From NCBI RefSeq assembly GCF_002116905.1, contig NZ_CP015118.1:124001-188000 (forward strand): a stretch of DNA of 64,000 nucleotides, given 5' to 3'. This DNA is from Piscinibacter gummiphilus. GTDB lineage: Bacteria > Pseudomonadota > Gammaproteobacteria > Burkholderiales > Burkholderiaceae_C. Positions within the stretch are counted from its first letter, which is position 1. Every line of letters starts with the position of its first letter. This document shows positions 50,199 to 59,533 of this stretch, one piece after another. Both the position numbers and the translations under genes were made by a program. The notes below the pieces were generated by a model. The model did no database searches. It saw only the letters and a list, made by a program, of their open reading frames with translations, and was not told the origin of the DNA.

Positions 50199-50801
50199 TC
50201 ACGCAACGACCGCTTCAGCGATCTGTTCGCGGGCCGAAGCGAGGCCCTTCTTCTCTGCGTCCGGACCCATGTTCAGTCCTTCGGCGTAGACGAACTGCAC
50301 GTCGGTCATGCCGAGGAAGCCGAGGGTCGTCTTCAGGTACGGCACCTGCGAGTCGGCCGGGCCGTCGCGGTAGATGCCGCCGCGGGTCAGCGCGACGTAG
50401 ACCTTCTTGCCCGTCAGCTTGCCGACCGGGCCCTTCTCGGTGTACGAGAAGGTCACGCCGGCCTTGGCGATGGCGTCGATCCAGTTCTTCAGCGCGCCGG
50501 GCACGCCGAAGTTGTACATCGGCACGCCGAGCACCAGCACGTCGGCAGCCTGGACCTGGGCGATCAGCGCCTCGTCGAGGGCCACGCGGGCGGCCTGCTC
50601 GGGCGAACGCTGGTCGGCCGGCGTGAACAGGGCTTGCAGGGTGGGTTCGTCCAGCGCGGGGTGCGGGTCGCGGCCCACGTCGCGCACGGCCACCGAGGCG
50701 CCGGGGTTCGATTCGAGGACGCGGGCGGTGATCTCGTTGGCGAGCGCCGTCGAGTGGGAGGCTTGGGCGCGGGCGCTGGAGTTGATCTGCAGGATGTTCA
50801 T
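50199..50801 (-). CDS. azoR: FMN-dependent NADH-azoreductase
   Basis: Flavodoxin-fold quinone and azo-dye reductase of 200 residues. FMN-binding contacts: NSSARAQASHS at the N-terminus (phosphate loop), PMYNFGVPGALKNWIDAIAKAGVTF and TRGGIYRDGP. Length equals E. coli AzoR (201). The substrate in vivo is probably quinones. Divergent from a LysR gene, with a palindrome in the 126-base gap, which implies that the LysR protein controls it. Confidence 0.93.
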   Translation of the reverse strand: MNILQINSSARAQASHSTALANEITARVLESNPGASVAVRDVGRDPHPALDEPTLQALFTPADQRSPEQAARVALDEALIAQVQAADVLVLGVPMYNFGVPGALKNWIDAIAKAGVTFSYTEKGPVGKLTGKKVYVALTRGGIYRDGPADSQVPYLKTTLGFLGMTDVQFVYAEGLNMGPDAEKKGLASAREQIAEAVVA

Positions 50802-50899
50802 GACGGTCCTTTCGGGGAGGCTTCGGTGGAAGCGGTGTTCGATGGAAGAACTGTATTCATCCCAATATCAACCCGGAAGCCCTCGAAATGGATAACATT

Positions 50900-50915
50900 G
50901 TTCCATCTGTGGAAC
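50900..50915. promoter_or_regulatory. Palindrome between azoR and the LysR gene
   Basis: GTTCCA (50900-50905) and TGGAAC (50910-50915) form a perfect inverted repeat around TCTG, 12 bases before the LysR start codon. It may be the regulator's own binding site; a second TTCCA-like half lies in TTGTTCCA just to its left. Confidence 0.45.
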
Positions 50916-50927
50916 CGAGGGGTTTCG

Positions 50928-51902
50928 ATGAGCACCACCACCGCGCTGGAACCGAACGACCTGCTGCTGTACGCCCGGGTCGTCGACGAGGGCAGCTTCA
51001 GCCGGGCCGGCGAACGCCTCGGGCTGCCGAAGTCCACCGTGTCCCGCCGCCTGGCCGGGCTCGAGGCCCAGCTGGGCGAGCGGCTGCTGCTGCGCACCAC
51101 GCGCAAGCTCACCGTCACCGACTTCGGCCACAGCGTGCTGGAACACGCTCGGCAGGTGGTGGCCGAGGTCGAGGCGGCCACGTCGCTCGCGCACCACCGG
51201 CAGGCCGAGCCCAGCGGGCGCCTGCGCCTGTCCATCCCCGGCGACTTCGCCAACGGCGTGCTCGGCAACCTCATGATGGCGTTCACCGCGAAGTACCCGG
51301 CCATCTCGCTGCAGGTGGACGTGTCGCCCCGGCGGGTCGACCTCATCGGCGAGAACTTCGACCTCGCGATCCGCATGGGCACGCTGCACGACGACGCCAA
51401 CCTCGCGGCCCGCCGCCTGGCGACGTTCTCGTCGGGCCTCTACGCCTCGCCCCGCTACCTGGCCGCCCACGGCACGCCGGCGACTCCGGCCGACCTGATG
51501 CGGCACCAGGCCCTGCAGCTCGCCACCCAGCAGCGCGAGCCCTGGCCGTGGGTCCTGACCCGCGAACAGGACGTGTGGGAGGGTACGCCGCCCACGCGCG
51601 CGGTGGCCAACTCGCCCGAACTGCTGATCCGCCTGGCCCGCTCGGGTGCGGGCATCACCGTGGTGCCCGACCACTTCGCCGAACCCGACGTGATCGCGGG
51701 CGAGCTGACCCACGTGCTGGCCGACTGGCACCTGCCGGCCACCGAGGCCTGGGCCGTGTTCCCGGGCCGCCGGCTGATGCCTGCGCGCACGCGGGCCTTC
51801 CTCGACGCCCTCGAGGAAGAGTTCTCGGCGGTGCGCTGCGCCGCCGTGCGGGAGGAGAACGCGAAGACGCGTGCGGCCCGCATCGCGAAGGACTCTGCCT
51901 GA
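50928..51902 (+). CDS. LysR-family transcriptional regulator
   Basis: Regulator of 324 residues. The N-terminal winged helix is NDLLLYARVVDEGSFSRAGERLGLPKSTVSRRLAGLEAQLGERLLLRTTRKLTVTD (about 9-64; key motif LGLPKSTVSRRLAGLE), of the CrgA/AaeR-like group, and the effector domain follows with GRLRLSIPGDFANGVLGNLM and a C-terminal extension. It is divergent from azoR. By position it should control the azoreductase in response to quinones or related compounds (inference). ATG 50928 gives the family's usual start. Confidence 0.92.
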   Translation: MSTTTALEPNDLLLYARVVDEGSFSRAGERLGLPKSTVSRRLAGLEAQLGERLLLRTTRKLTVTDFGHSVLEHARQVVAEVEAATSLAHHRQAEPSGRLRLSIPGDFANGVLGNLMMAFTAKYPAISLQVDVSPRRVDLIGENFDLAIRMGTLHDDANLAARRLATFSSGLYASPRYLAAHGTPATPADLMRHQALQLATQQREPWPWVLTREQDVWEGTPPTRAVANSPELLIRLARSGAGITVVPDHFAEPDVIAGELTHVLADWHLPATEAWAVFPGRRLMPARTRAFLDALEEEFSAVRCAAVREENAKTRAARIAKDSA

Positions 51903-51993
51903 CCGGCATCGAAGGAATCTATTCCTACGCCCTCGCGGGCAAGCGCACATCGGCCTAGTCTCGGCGGCATTGCACATCAAAGGAGTCCCCGCG

Positions 51994-52491
51994 ATGAACG
52001 CCATCGACCTCTTGATCGCCCAGCACCGCGCGCTCGAATCCAAGTTCGAGGACCTGATGACGGCGGCCGACACCGGCTCCGCCGCGCGCTGCAAGGCCCT
52101 GCTCGCCGAAGCCGGCGACGACCTCGCCGTGCACATCGCCTCCGAGGAGCTGATCTTCTACCCGGCGGTGAAGGCCCGCCGCACCGAGGACATCCTGATG
52201 GAGTCCCTCGAGGAACACCTCTCGCTCAAGCGCCTGCTCGCCGACCTGCTGGCGCTGAAACCCGGCGAGGACACCTTCAAGCCGAAGGCCAAGGTGCTGC
52301 AGGAGCAGACCGAACACCACCACGAGGAAGAGGAGGAGAACCTCTTCCCGAAGGTGCGCGACCTGCTCGACGAACGCGAGCTCGACCGCCTCGGCGAGGC
52401 CATGCTGGGGTTGCAGCAGAAGCTGCGCGAGGACGGTGACCCGCGCGCCGTCGCGCTGGCCGAACGGAACGAGGCCACGCCGCTGTTCTGA
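51994..52491 (+). CDS. Hemerythrin-like domain protein
   Basis: Four-helix di-iron protein of 165 residues. Iron-ligand candidates are His in LIAQHRALESKF, His/Glu in DDLAVHIASEELIFYPAV, His in LEEHLSLKRLL and HHHEEEEENLFPKV. It may bind oxygen or nitric oxide, or act in repair of iron centres. AAGGAG lies 9 bases before ATG 51994. The first 27 codons after an upstream in-frame ATG at 51871 would overlap the LysR gene and are not family-like. Confidence 0.9.
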   Translation: MNAIDLLIAQHRALESKFEDLMTAADTGSAARCKALLAEAGDDLAVHIASEELIFYPAVKARRTEDILMESLEEHLSLKRLLADLLALKPGEDTFKPKAKVLQEQTEHHHEEEEENLFPKVRDLLDERELDRLGEAMLGLQQKLREDGDPRAVALAERNEATPLF

Positions 52492-52592
52492 ACCGTCGAC
52501 CCCGCTTCCGGCCCGGTCTAGGGCCGGCGTCCTACAGCGCCGGGGCGCGCGCGGCGTTACGCTCGGATACCTCGTCTGCCAAGGAGCGCGAC

Positions 52593-53108
52593 ATGACCCG
52601 AGCCATCGCCCTGTTCGTCGGCCTGACCCTCGTGGGGCTGTTCGCCCTGCTCAACTGGAACACCTTCGTCACCCCGCAGCCGCTGTCCCTCGGCTTCACC
52701 ACCGTCGACGCGCCGCTGGGCCTCGTGATGCTGGCCATCGTCGGCTTCCTGTCGGTGCTGTTCATCGTGTGGGCCATGACCATGCAGGCCGGCGCGCTGA
52801 TGGAGTCGCGCCGCCTCGCGAAGGAACTGCAGTCGCAGCGCGAGCTGGCCGACAAGGCCGAGGCCTCGCGCTTCACCGAGCTGCGCAACTTCCTGACGGC
52901 CGAGCTGCAGACCGTCGCCGTGTCCCAGGACCAGACGCGGGCGCTGCTGGTGTCCCGCCTGGACCGCGCGCAGGAATCGGCCCGCGCAGCCCAGGAGGAA
53001 ACGGCCAACACGCTGTCGGCCTACATCGGCGAGCTGGAGGACCGCCTGGAGCGGGCCCAGGTGGTGCCCGCCCAGTACGAACGCACCGACACGCTCGCGC
53101 GGCGCTGA
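52593..53108 (+). CDS. LapA-like small membrane protein with coiled coil
   Basis: Protein of 171 residues with two N-terminal membrane helices (IALFVGLTLVGLFALLNW and LGLVMLAIVGFLSVLFIVWAMT) around the LapA-type DUF1049 pattern FVTPQPLSLGFTTVDAPLGL. From about residue 68 it is a long charged coiled coil (SRRLAKELQSQRELADKAEASRF and on). A role in the envelope is assumed. AAGGAG lies 6 bases upstream. Its stop codon abuts that of the second RND pump on the opposite strand with no gap. Confidence 0.75.
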   Translation: MTRAIALFVGLTLVGLFALLNWNTFVTPQPLSLGFTTVDAPLGLVMLAIVGFLSVLFIVWAMTMQAGALMESRRLAKELQSQRELADKAEASRFTELRNFLTAELQTVAVSQDQTRALLVSRLDRAQESARAAQEETANTLSAYIGELEDRLERAQVVPAQYERTDTLARR

Positions 53109-56100
53109 TCAGGCTTTTTCGGTGGCCCCCGCCGCCGGGGGCACCTCCTCGTGGTGGTGCTTGTGCTTGAACAGGCGCCCGAAACGCTGCACCACGTCGT
53201 CGACGTAGGTGAAGAGCACCGGGATCACCAGCAGGCTCAGGAACGTGGACGTGATCAGCCCGCCGATCACGACGATGGCCATGGGCGCGCGGAAGCTCGG
53301 GTCGGTGCCGATGCCGAGCGCGATGGGCAACATGCCGGCGCCCATCGCGATGGTGGTCATCACGATCGGGCGCGCGCGCTTGTGGCACGCGTCGAGCAGT
53401 GCTTCCCAGCGGGTCATGCCGTGTTCGCGCCGCGCCATGATCGCGTACTCCACCAGCAGGATCGAGTTCTTCGTCGCGATGCCCATCAGCATGATGAGCC
53501 CGATCATCGACGGCATCGACAGCGCCGTGTGCGTGAGGAACAGCGCGAGGAACGCGCCGGGGATCGACAGCACGAGCGCGGCGAGGATGGTCACCGGCTG
53601 CACGAAGTCCTTGAACAGCAGCACGAGCACGATGTAGATGCACAGCACGCCGGTCAGCATCGCGAGGCCGAAGCTCGCGAACAGCTCGGCCATGGCCTCG
53701 GCGTCGCCGATGGTGGTCTGGATCACGCCCGGCGGCAGCTGCTTCAGGCTCGGCAGCGCGAGCGCCTCCTTCTCCACCTCGCCCAGCGGCTTCTGGTTCA
53801 GCTCGATCTCGAAGTTGATGTTGCGCTGGCGGTCGTAGCGGTCGATCTCGGCCGGGCCGCTCTCGATCGACAGGTTCGCCACGTTGCCGAGCATCACCGG
53901 CCCGCGCGCGCCCGGCACGGCCAGGCGTGAGAGCAGGTCGAGGTCGGTGCGGGCGTCCTCCTGGAGCTTGACGACCACCGGCACCTGGCGCTGCGACAGG
54001 TTCATCTTCGCGAGGCCCTGATCGTAGTCGCCGGCCGTGGCCACGCGCAGCGTCTCGGCGATGGCCGTGGACGTCACGCCGAGGTCGGCCGCGCGGGCGA
54101 AGTCGGGCCGCACGATGAGTTCCGGCCGCACGAGGCTCGACGTGGACGTCACGTTGCCGATGCCCTGGATGGTGCGCAGGTCGCGCTCCACCTTCGCGGC
54201 GTGTTCGGCGAGCACGCGGCCGTCCTCGCCCGCCAGCACGAGCACGTACTTCTCGGCGGACGCGCCCAGGCCCACCTTCACGCGGGCGCCGGGCACCACC
54301 GCGAGGGCTTCGCGCATGCCGGCCTCGACCTGCTGCTTGCTGATCCCCTTGCGTTCGCCGCGCGGCGTCATGTTGATGGTCAGCGTGGCCTTGCGCACCT
54401 CGGGTGCGCCGGCCGGCGCGAACGGATCGGCGCCGGTCGCGCCACCGCCCACCGTCGTGTAGATGAGCTTGATGTGCTCGTTCTTCTCGAGGATGTGCCG
54501 GGCCTGTTCGGCCGCCGCGAAGGTCTGCTTGTACGTGCTGCCGGGTGGCAGCGTGAGCGTCACCTGCGTCTGCGACAGGTCGTCCGGCGGGATGAAGCCG
54601 GTGGGCAGGTACGGCACGAGCATGAACGAACCCACGAGGAACACGAGCGCCGCGATGCAGGTCTTGATGCGATGGCGCAGGCACCACTCGGCCCAGCGCA
54701 TGTAGATCGTGATCCAGCGGCCCTCGTGGTGCTCCTTCTTCGGCCGGCGCAGCACGTAGGCGGCCATCATCGGCGTCAGCATGCGGGCCACCACCAGCGA
54801 GAAGAACACGGCGATGGCCGCGGTCCAGCCGAACTGCACGAAGAAGCGGCCGGGGATGCCGCTCATGAACGCCGTGGGCAGGAACACCGCGATCAGCGTG
54901 AACGTGGTGGCGATCACCGCGAGGCCGATCTCGTCGGCCGCCTCCATCGCGGCCTGGTACGGCGTCTTGCCCATGCGCAGGTGGCGCATGATGTTCTCGA
55001 TCTCCACGATGGCGTCGTCCACCAGGATGCCCACCACGAGCGAGATCGACAGCAGCGTCACGCCGTTGAGCGTGAAGCCGAGCAGGTACATGGCCCCGAA
55101 CGCGGGGATGACCGACAGCGGCAGCGCGGTGGCGGCCACCAGCGTGGCACGGAAGTCGCGCAGGAAGAACCACACCACCAGGATCGCGAGGAAGGCGCCC
55201 TCGTACAGCAGCGTCATCGAGCCGTCGTAGTTCTCCTGCACCGGGTCGACGAAGTTGAAGGCCTCGGTGAAGGTGATGTCGGGATGCTGGGCGCGCATCT
55301 CGTCGAGGCGCGCGCGCACGCCGGCCGCCACCTCGGTCTCGCCCGCGCCGCGGGTGCGGGTGATCTCGAAGCCCACCACCGGTTTGCCGTTCAGCAGCGC
55401 GGCCGAGCGCTTCTCGCCCACCGTGTCGGAGACATGGGCCACCTGGTCGAGCCGGATGTGGCGGCCGTCGCTGAGCGCGATGTCCATGCCGGCCAGCTCC
55501 TCGGCCGACTGCACCGTGGCGATGGTGCGCACGGACTGCTCCGCGCCGCCCACGTCGGAGCGCCCGCCCGAGGCCTCGGTCTGGGTCTGGCGCAGCTGGC
55601 GCGAGATGTCGGACGCGGTGGCGTTGAGCGCCTGCAGCCGCGCCGGGTCCAGTTCGACGCGCACCTCGCGCGTGGCGCCGCCCACGCGGGCGACCGCGCC
55701 CACGCCCTTCACGCTCAGCATGGACTTCGAGACGTCGTTGTCGACGAACCAGCTCAGCGCCTCCTCGTCCATGCGGGACGACTCGACCGTGAAGGTCAGG
55801 ATGGGCGAGCCCGACAGCTCGGCCTTCGCCACGATGGGGTCGCGCAGGTCGGCGGGCAGGTCGGAGCGCACGCGCGTGACCGCGTCGCGCGCGTCGTCCA
55901 GCGCTTCCTGCACGGGCTTCTCGAGGCGGAACTCGATGGTGATCGTGACCGTGCCGTCCTGCACCTTCGTGTAGATGTGCTTGACGCCCTGCTTGGTCGC
56001 GAGCGAGTTCTCGATCTTGCGCGCGACCTCGGTTTCCAGCTGCGCCGGCGACGCGCCCGGCAGCGAGGCGACCACGGTGACCGTGGGCAGCTCGATGTCC

Positions 56101-56216
56101 GGGAAATTCTGGATCTTCATCGCCTTGAAGCTCACCAGGCCCACGAGCGTGAGCATGATGAACAGCAGCACCCCGGGGATGGGGTTCTTGATGGACCAGG
56201 AGGAGACGTTCATCAT
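53109..56216 (-). CDS. RND efflux permease, second system
   Basis: Pump of 1035 residues in the HAE1 group, distinct from the AcrB-like one: it starts MMNVSSWSIKNPIPGVLLFIML and has the YegN/MuxB-like N-terminal IKNPIPG. The proton-relay pair is in GILVDDAIVEIENIMRHL and the Lys in ATKNSILLVEYAIM. C-terminal His-rich tail KHKHHHEEVPP. Closest to broad-spectrum acriflavine/aminoglycoside-type pumps by eye; substrate unproven. It is the last gene of the leftward operon tetR - outer factor - adaptor - pump, 16 bases after the adaptor. Confidence 0.93.
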   Translation of the reverse strand: MMNVSSWSIKNPIPGVLLFIMLTLVGLVSFKAMKIQNFPDIELPTVTVVASLPGASPAQLETEVARKIENSLATKQGVKHIYTKVQDGTVTITIEFRLEKPVQEALDDARDAVTRVRSDLPADLRDPIVAKAELSGSPILTFTVESSRMDEEALSWFVDNDVSKSMLSVKGVGAVARVGGATREVRVELDPARLQALNATASDISRQLRQTQTEASGGRSDVGGAEQSVRTIATVQSAEELAGMDIALSDGRHIRLDQVAHVSDTVGEKRSAALLNGKPVVGFEITRTRGAGETEVAAGVRARLDEMRAQHPDITFTEAFNFVDPVQENYDGSMTLLYEGAFLAILVVWFFLRDFRATLVAATALPLSVIPAFGAMYLLGFTLNGVTLLSISLVVGILVDDAIVEIENIMRHLRMGKTPYQAAMEAADEIGLAVIATTFTLIAVFLPTAFMSGIPGRFFVQFGWTAAIAVFFSLVVARMLTPMMAAYVLRRPKKEHHEGRWITIYMRWAEWCLRHRIKTCIAALVFLVGSFMLVPYLPTGFIPPDDLSQTQVTLTLPPGSTYKQTFAAAEQARHILEKNEHIKLIYTTVGGGATGADPFAPAGAPEVRKATLTINMTPRGERKGISKQQVEAGMREALAVVPGARVKVGLGASAEKYVLVLAGEDGRVLAEHAAKVERDLRTIQGIGNVTSTSSLVRPELIVRPDFARAADLGVTSTAIAETLRVATAGDYDQGLAKMNLSQRQVPVVVKLQEDARTDLDLLSRLAVPGARGPVMLGNVANLSIESGPAEIDRYDRQRNINFEIELNQKPLGEVEKEALALPSLKQLPPGVIQTTIGDAEAMAELFASFGLAMLTGVLCIYIVLVLLFKDFVQPVTILAALVLSIPGAFLALFLTHTALSMPSMIGLIMLMGIATKNSILLVEYAIMARREHGMTRWEALLDACHKRARPIVMTTIAMGAGMLPIALGIGTDPSFRAPMAIVVIGGLITSTFLSLLVIPVLFTYVDDVVQRFGRLFKHKHHHEEVPPAAGATEKA

Positions 56217-56232
56217 GATGCGGGGCTCCCCG

Positions 56233-57330
56233 TCACTTCGTGGCCGGCGCGGCGACGACCTTCACGAGGTCGCCGTCGGCCAGGAACCCGCCACCGGCCG
56301 CCACCACCTTCGCGTCGGCCGGCACGCCGGCAGTGATCTCGATGCGGTCGCCCACGCGGCGGCCCACCTTGGCCTTGAGCTGGGTCAGCTTGGAATCGTT
56401 GCCCACCTGCAGCACGTAGTGGAAGCCGTCGCGCAGGGTCACCGCGCTCTGCGGCAGCGTGAGGGCCTGCGACGAGCCCACGTCGATCTCGCCATGGCCG
56501 AACATGCCGGCGCGCGCTTCGTTCGAGGCCGTCAGGTCGACGTAGACGAGGCCGTTGCGGGTCTGGACGTCGATGGTGGGGGCCACCATGCGCACCTTGC
56601 CGGCGAGCTTGGCGCCCGAGGCGGCCGTCACCTCGACGGGCTGCCCCGGCTTCACGCGCGACAGGTCGGCCGCGGCCACCTCGCCGCGCCATTCGAGGCG
56701 GCCCTGGCGGATCAGGCGGAACAGCTCCTGGCCGGCCGGCAGCACGGCGCCCACGGTGGCGGTGCGCGACGAGATCACGCCGTTGTCGGGTGCGAGCACC
56801 TTGGTCTGGCCGAGGCGCAGCTGCTGGGCCTTCGCCGAGGCGCGCTGCGCTTCCAGCCGCGCCTGGGCCGTGCGTTCGGCGGTCACGTACTGGTTGATCT
56901 GCTGGGCGCTCAGCGCGCCGGTGGTTTCCAGCTCGCGGGCGCGCTGCGCGTTCGCGGCGGCCTCGGCCAGCGAGGCCTCGGCTTCCGCGACGGTGGCGCG
57001 GATCTGCGCCTGTTCGGCGAGCACCGTGTCGGGCGCGAACGTGGCGAGCACCTGGCCGCGCTTGACGACGTCGCCGACGTTGACCTTCACGTCGGCCAGG
57101 CGCAGGCCGTTGGCCTCGGTGCCGATGCTGGCTTCCTGCCAGGCGGCGATGTTGCCGTTGGCGGTCACGCGCAGCGGCACCGCGATGCGCTGGGGCTGGG
57201 TCACGGTGACGGTGAGCGCGGGGCGCGGCGCATCGGCGGGCTTGGGGTCCGCAGCCTGCACGGTGTAGGTGGCGGCCGCCACGGCGATCACGGACAGGGT
57301 GAGGAGGAGGGGGCGGGAACGGAAGTTCAT
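56233..57330 (-). CDS. RND efflux periplasmic adaptor, second system
   Basis: Adaptor of 365 residues with signal peptide MNFRSRPLLLTLSVIAVAAATYTVQA. The lipoyl domain has ANGLRLADVKVNVGDVVKRGQVLATF and later QTKVLAPDNGVISSRTATVGAVLPAGQELFRLI (key VLAPDNGVISSR), and a single-pass helical hairpin lies between. No Cys lipobox, unlike the first adaptor. ATG 57330 chosen; the frame stays open upstream but there it is antisense to the factor gene. Confidence 0.9.
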   Translation of the reverse strand: MNFRSRPLLLTLSVIAVAAATYTVQAADPKPADAPRPALTVTVTQPQRIAVPLRVTANGNIAAWQEASIGTEANGLRLADVKVNVGDVVKRGQVLATFAPDTVLAEQAQIRATVAEAEASLAEAAANAQRARELETTGALSAQQINQYVTAERTAQARLEAQRASAKAQQLRLGQTKVLAPDNGVISSRTATVGAVLPAGQELFRLIRQGRLEWRGEVAAADLSRVKPGQPVEVTAASGAKLAGKVRMVAPTIDVQTRNGLVYVDLTASNEARAGMFGHGEIDVGSSQALTLPQSAVTLRDGFHYVLQVGNDSKLTQLKAKVGRRVGDRIEITAGVPADAKVVAAGGGFLADGDLVKVVAAPATK

Positions 57331-57338
57331 GGCGGTGT

Positions 57339-58772
57339 TCAGGGAGTCGTCGGCTGCGGGGCGTCGGAAGACGGGGCGGGGGCGGCGGGTGTCCAGCCGC
57401 CGCCGAGCGCGCGGTACAGCGAGATCCACGCGGCGACCCGGTCGCGTTCCAGGTCGACGAGGTTGATCTGGGCCTGGAGGGCGCTGCGGCGGGCGTCCTC
57501 CAGTTCGAACAGGCTGCCGAGGCCGCCACGGTACTTGGCCTCCACGGCGCGGTACGACGCGTCGAACCCGTCGGCGGCCGCGCGGGCGCTGTCGCGGCGG
57601 GCCTCGGTGCTGTCGAGGTCGAGCAGCGCCTGCTCCACCTCGCGCACGGCCCCGCGCACCTTGGCGCGATACACCACCGTGGACTCGTCGTAGCGCGCGC
57701 GGGCGGCGTCCACGTTCGCGGCGCGGGCGCCGCCGTCGAACAGCGGCAGCGACACGGTCAGCGGGCCCACGGACCAGGACGGGCCCTCGAGTTCGTAGTT
57801 GCTCGTCTCGATGCGCATGCGGCCGTACGAACCCCCGAGGGTCACGCGCGGCAGCCGCGCGGCCTTCGCCTGCGACACCTCGGCACCGGCCGCCTCGACG
57901 TCGCGCGCGGCGATGAAGATGTCGGGCCGCTGGTTCAGCACGTCGGCGGGCACGGTGCCCACGCCGATCAGCGCGGGGACGGGCAGCGAGCCCGCACGGT
58001 CGGCGAGGCGCGAACGCAGCGCGGGTTCCTCGAACCCGGTCAGCGCGACGAGCGCCTTCACGTTGGAGTCGCACTGCGCCTTCACCTGCACGGCCAGCGC
58101 GTTGCCCTGCGCGGCCGTGGCACGCGCGAGCGACGCCGCGGCGGGGGCCTGGAAGCCGGCCTTCGTGGCGAGGTCGGTGAGGCGCGAGGTCTCGTTGCGC
58201 GACGTGGTGTCGGCCTGCACCTTCACGAGCTGGGCCTCGCACGAGCGCAGCTGCAGGTACGTGCTGGCCACCTCCGCGGCCACGGCCACCCGGGCCTCGT
58301 GCCAGCCGGCCTGCGCGCCGGCGTAGCGGGCGCGCGCGGCGTCCCACGCGGCCTGGTTGCGGCCGAACAGGTCGATCTCCCAGCCGGCCTGCAGCGCCGC
58401 CGAATAGGTGTTGGTGACGGGCAGGTCCGGCTGCTGCCGGCCGCGGCTGGCGTTCGCGTTGGCGTCGAGCGTGGGCAGCAGCGACGCGCCGGCAGCCACG
58501 CGCGTGGCGCGGGACTGCTCGATGCGGCTGCGGGCGCTCGCGAGGGTCGGGTTCACGGCCTGCGCCGCGGTCTGCAGGTCGGACAGCAGCGGGTCGTCGA
58601 ACTGCTGCCACCAGCGGTTCAGGTCCTCGATGCGGCCGTCGTGGGGCAGCGGGGCGTGCCACTGCGCGGGTGCCGCGGTGGCGGCGTCGCGCACGTCGAC
58701 CGGCGCGCCGCCGGCGCAACCGGCGAGCGTGGCCACGGCCAACAGCAGCGGAGGGAGGGATCTTCTTGTCAC
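57339..58772 (-). CDS. Outer-membrane factor lipoprotein, second RND system (NodT family)
   Basis: Protein of 477 residues with lipobox LAVATLAGC (Cys about 19) and two OEP repeats: GWEIDLFGRNQAAWDAARARYAGA and LPLFDGGARAANVDAARARYDE. The signature QRPDIFIAARDVEAAGAEVSQAKAARLPR is present (key NQRPDIFIA). It starts with GTG overlapping the tetR stop (GTGA, 58769-58772) and is 8 bases from the adaptor gene, so it is translated within one message with its regulator. Confidence 0.92.
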   Translation of the reverse strand: MTRRSLPPLLLAVATLAGCAGGAPVDVRDAATAAPAQWHAPLPHDGRIEDLNRWWQQFDDPLLSDLQTAAQAVNPTLASARSRIEQSRATRVAAGASLLPTLDANANASRGRQQPDLPVTNTYSAALQAGWEIDLFGRNQAAWDAARARYAGAQAGWHEARVAVAAEVASTYLQLRSCEAQLVKVQADTTSRNETSRLTDLATKAGFQAPAAASLARATAAQGNALAVQVKAQCDSNVKALVALTGFEEPALRSRLADRAGSLPVPALIGVGTVPADVLNQRPDIFIAARDVEAAGAEVSQAKAARLPRVTLGGSYGRMRIETSNYELEGPSWSVGPLTVSLPLFDGGARAANVDAARARYDESTVVYRAKVRGAVREVEQALLDLDSTEARRDSARAAADGFDASYRAVEAKYRGGLGSLFELEDARRSALQAQINLVDLERDRVAAWISLYRALGGGWTPAAPAPSSDAPQPTTP

Positions 58773-59473
58773 TTCTTCTTCGCTTTCACAGGGCTGGGTG
58801 CCGCGTCCTCGGCGCGGCGGCGGACTTCGGCGTGCACCATGGCTTCACCGAACAAAACGAGCCGGTCGGACCAGAGGTCCATGGCCCGGCGGGCGGACTT
58901 CAGCGTGGGCGCGATCTCGTCGGTCACGTCTTCCATGACGAACAGGTTCACGCCGAGGGCCGCCACGCTCAGCGCGAGGCGGCGGATGTCGTCGTCGGCC
59001 TTCTTCACGCCGACGTGGCGGCACATCAGGTCGAGCAGCGCGGCGAACTGGGGCTTGATGCTGTCGTGGATCTCGTCGGACAGCAAGCCCGTGTGTTCGA
59101 GCATCTCGCGGTAGCGCAGCTTCATCGACAGCCGCACCGCCTCGCCCTGGGCCAGCGGTTCGAGGAACGTGGCGTACAGGCCGCGCAGCGCCTCGGGGAG
59201 GGACATGGCCGGGTCGGAATACCGGGCGATGTCGGCCTCGGGTGAGCCGAACGGCTCGAAATAGGCGCAGCGGTAGAGCCCCGCCTTGTCACCGAAGTAG
59301 TAACTGATGGCGGCGACGTTGGTCTGGGCCGCCTCGGCGATCGCCCGGGTGGACGTGCGGGCGTACCCGTGTTCGGCGAACAGGCGCAGCGCCGCCTGCA
59401 GCAGGCGTTCACGGGACTGTTCGCCGTCGCTTCGGGGGGCTCGGGTACGGAGGGGGGTCGGAATTCCACGCAT
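58769..59473 (-). CDS. TetR-family regulator heading the second efflux operon (CecR/DUF1956-like)
   Basis: Regulator of 234 residues. The HTH is SRERLLQAALRLFAEHGYARTSTRAIAEAAQTNVAAISYYFGDKAGLY (about 18-65; key AAISYYFGDK), the form typical of CecR/YbiH-type regulators, followed by a C-terminal helical domain with YRCAYFEPFG. It is encoded in the same message as the pump (GTGA overlap with the next gene). The start at 59473 is chosen since TTG at 59506 lies inside the operator palindrome. It probably represses itself and the pump together. Confidence 0.9.
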   Translation of the reverse strand: MRGIPTPLRTRAPRSDGEQSRERLLQAALRLFAEHGYARTSTRAIAEAAQTNVAAISYYFGDKAGLYRCAYFEPFGSPEADIARYSDPAMSLPEALRGLYATFLEPLAQGEAVRLSMKLRYREMLEHTGLLSDEIHDSIKPQFAALLDLMCRHVGVKKADDDIRRLALSVAALGVNLFVMEDVTDEIAPTLKSARRAMDLWSDRLVLFGEAMVHAEVRRRAEDAAPSPVKAKKK

Positions 59474-59495
59474 GGCGGGCGGGATCCTAGCAGTT

Positions 59496-59517
59496 AATTC
59501 AAACAAGTGATTGAATT
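59496..59517 (-). promoter_or_regulatory. Operator-like palindrome of the second efflux operon
   Basis: AATTCAA (59496-59502) and TTGAATT (59511-59517) are perfect inverted repeats with an 8-base spacer, ending 23 bases before the TetR start codon. This AT-rich site in GC-rich DNA is the expected target of the TetR protein, overlapping the promoter. Confidence 0.65.
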
Positions 59518-59533
59518 CTGCGCCCGCGCCAGG

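Noticed and set aside
54201..56336. A 711-codon plus-strand frame over the second RND pump
   Set aside because: Antisense shadow; no ribosome-binding site, no motif, low-complexity Arg/His content.
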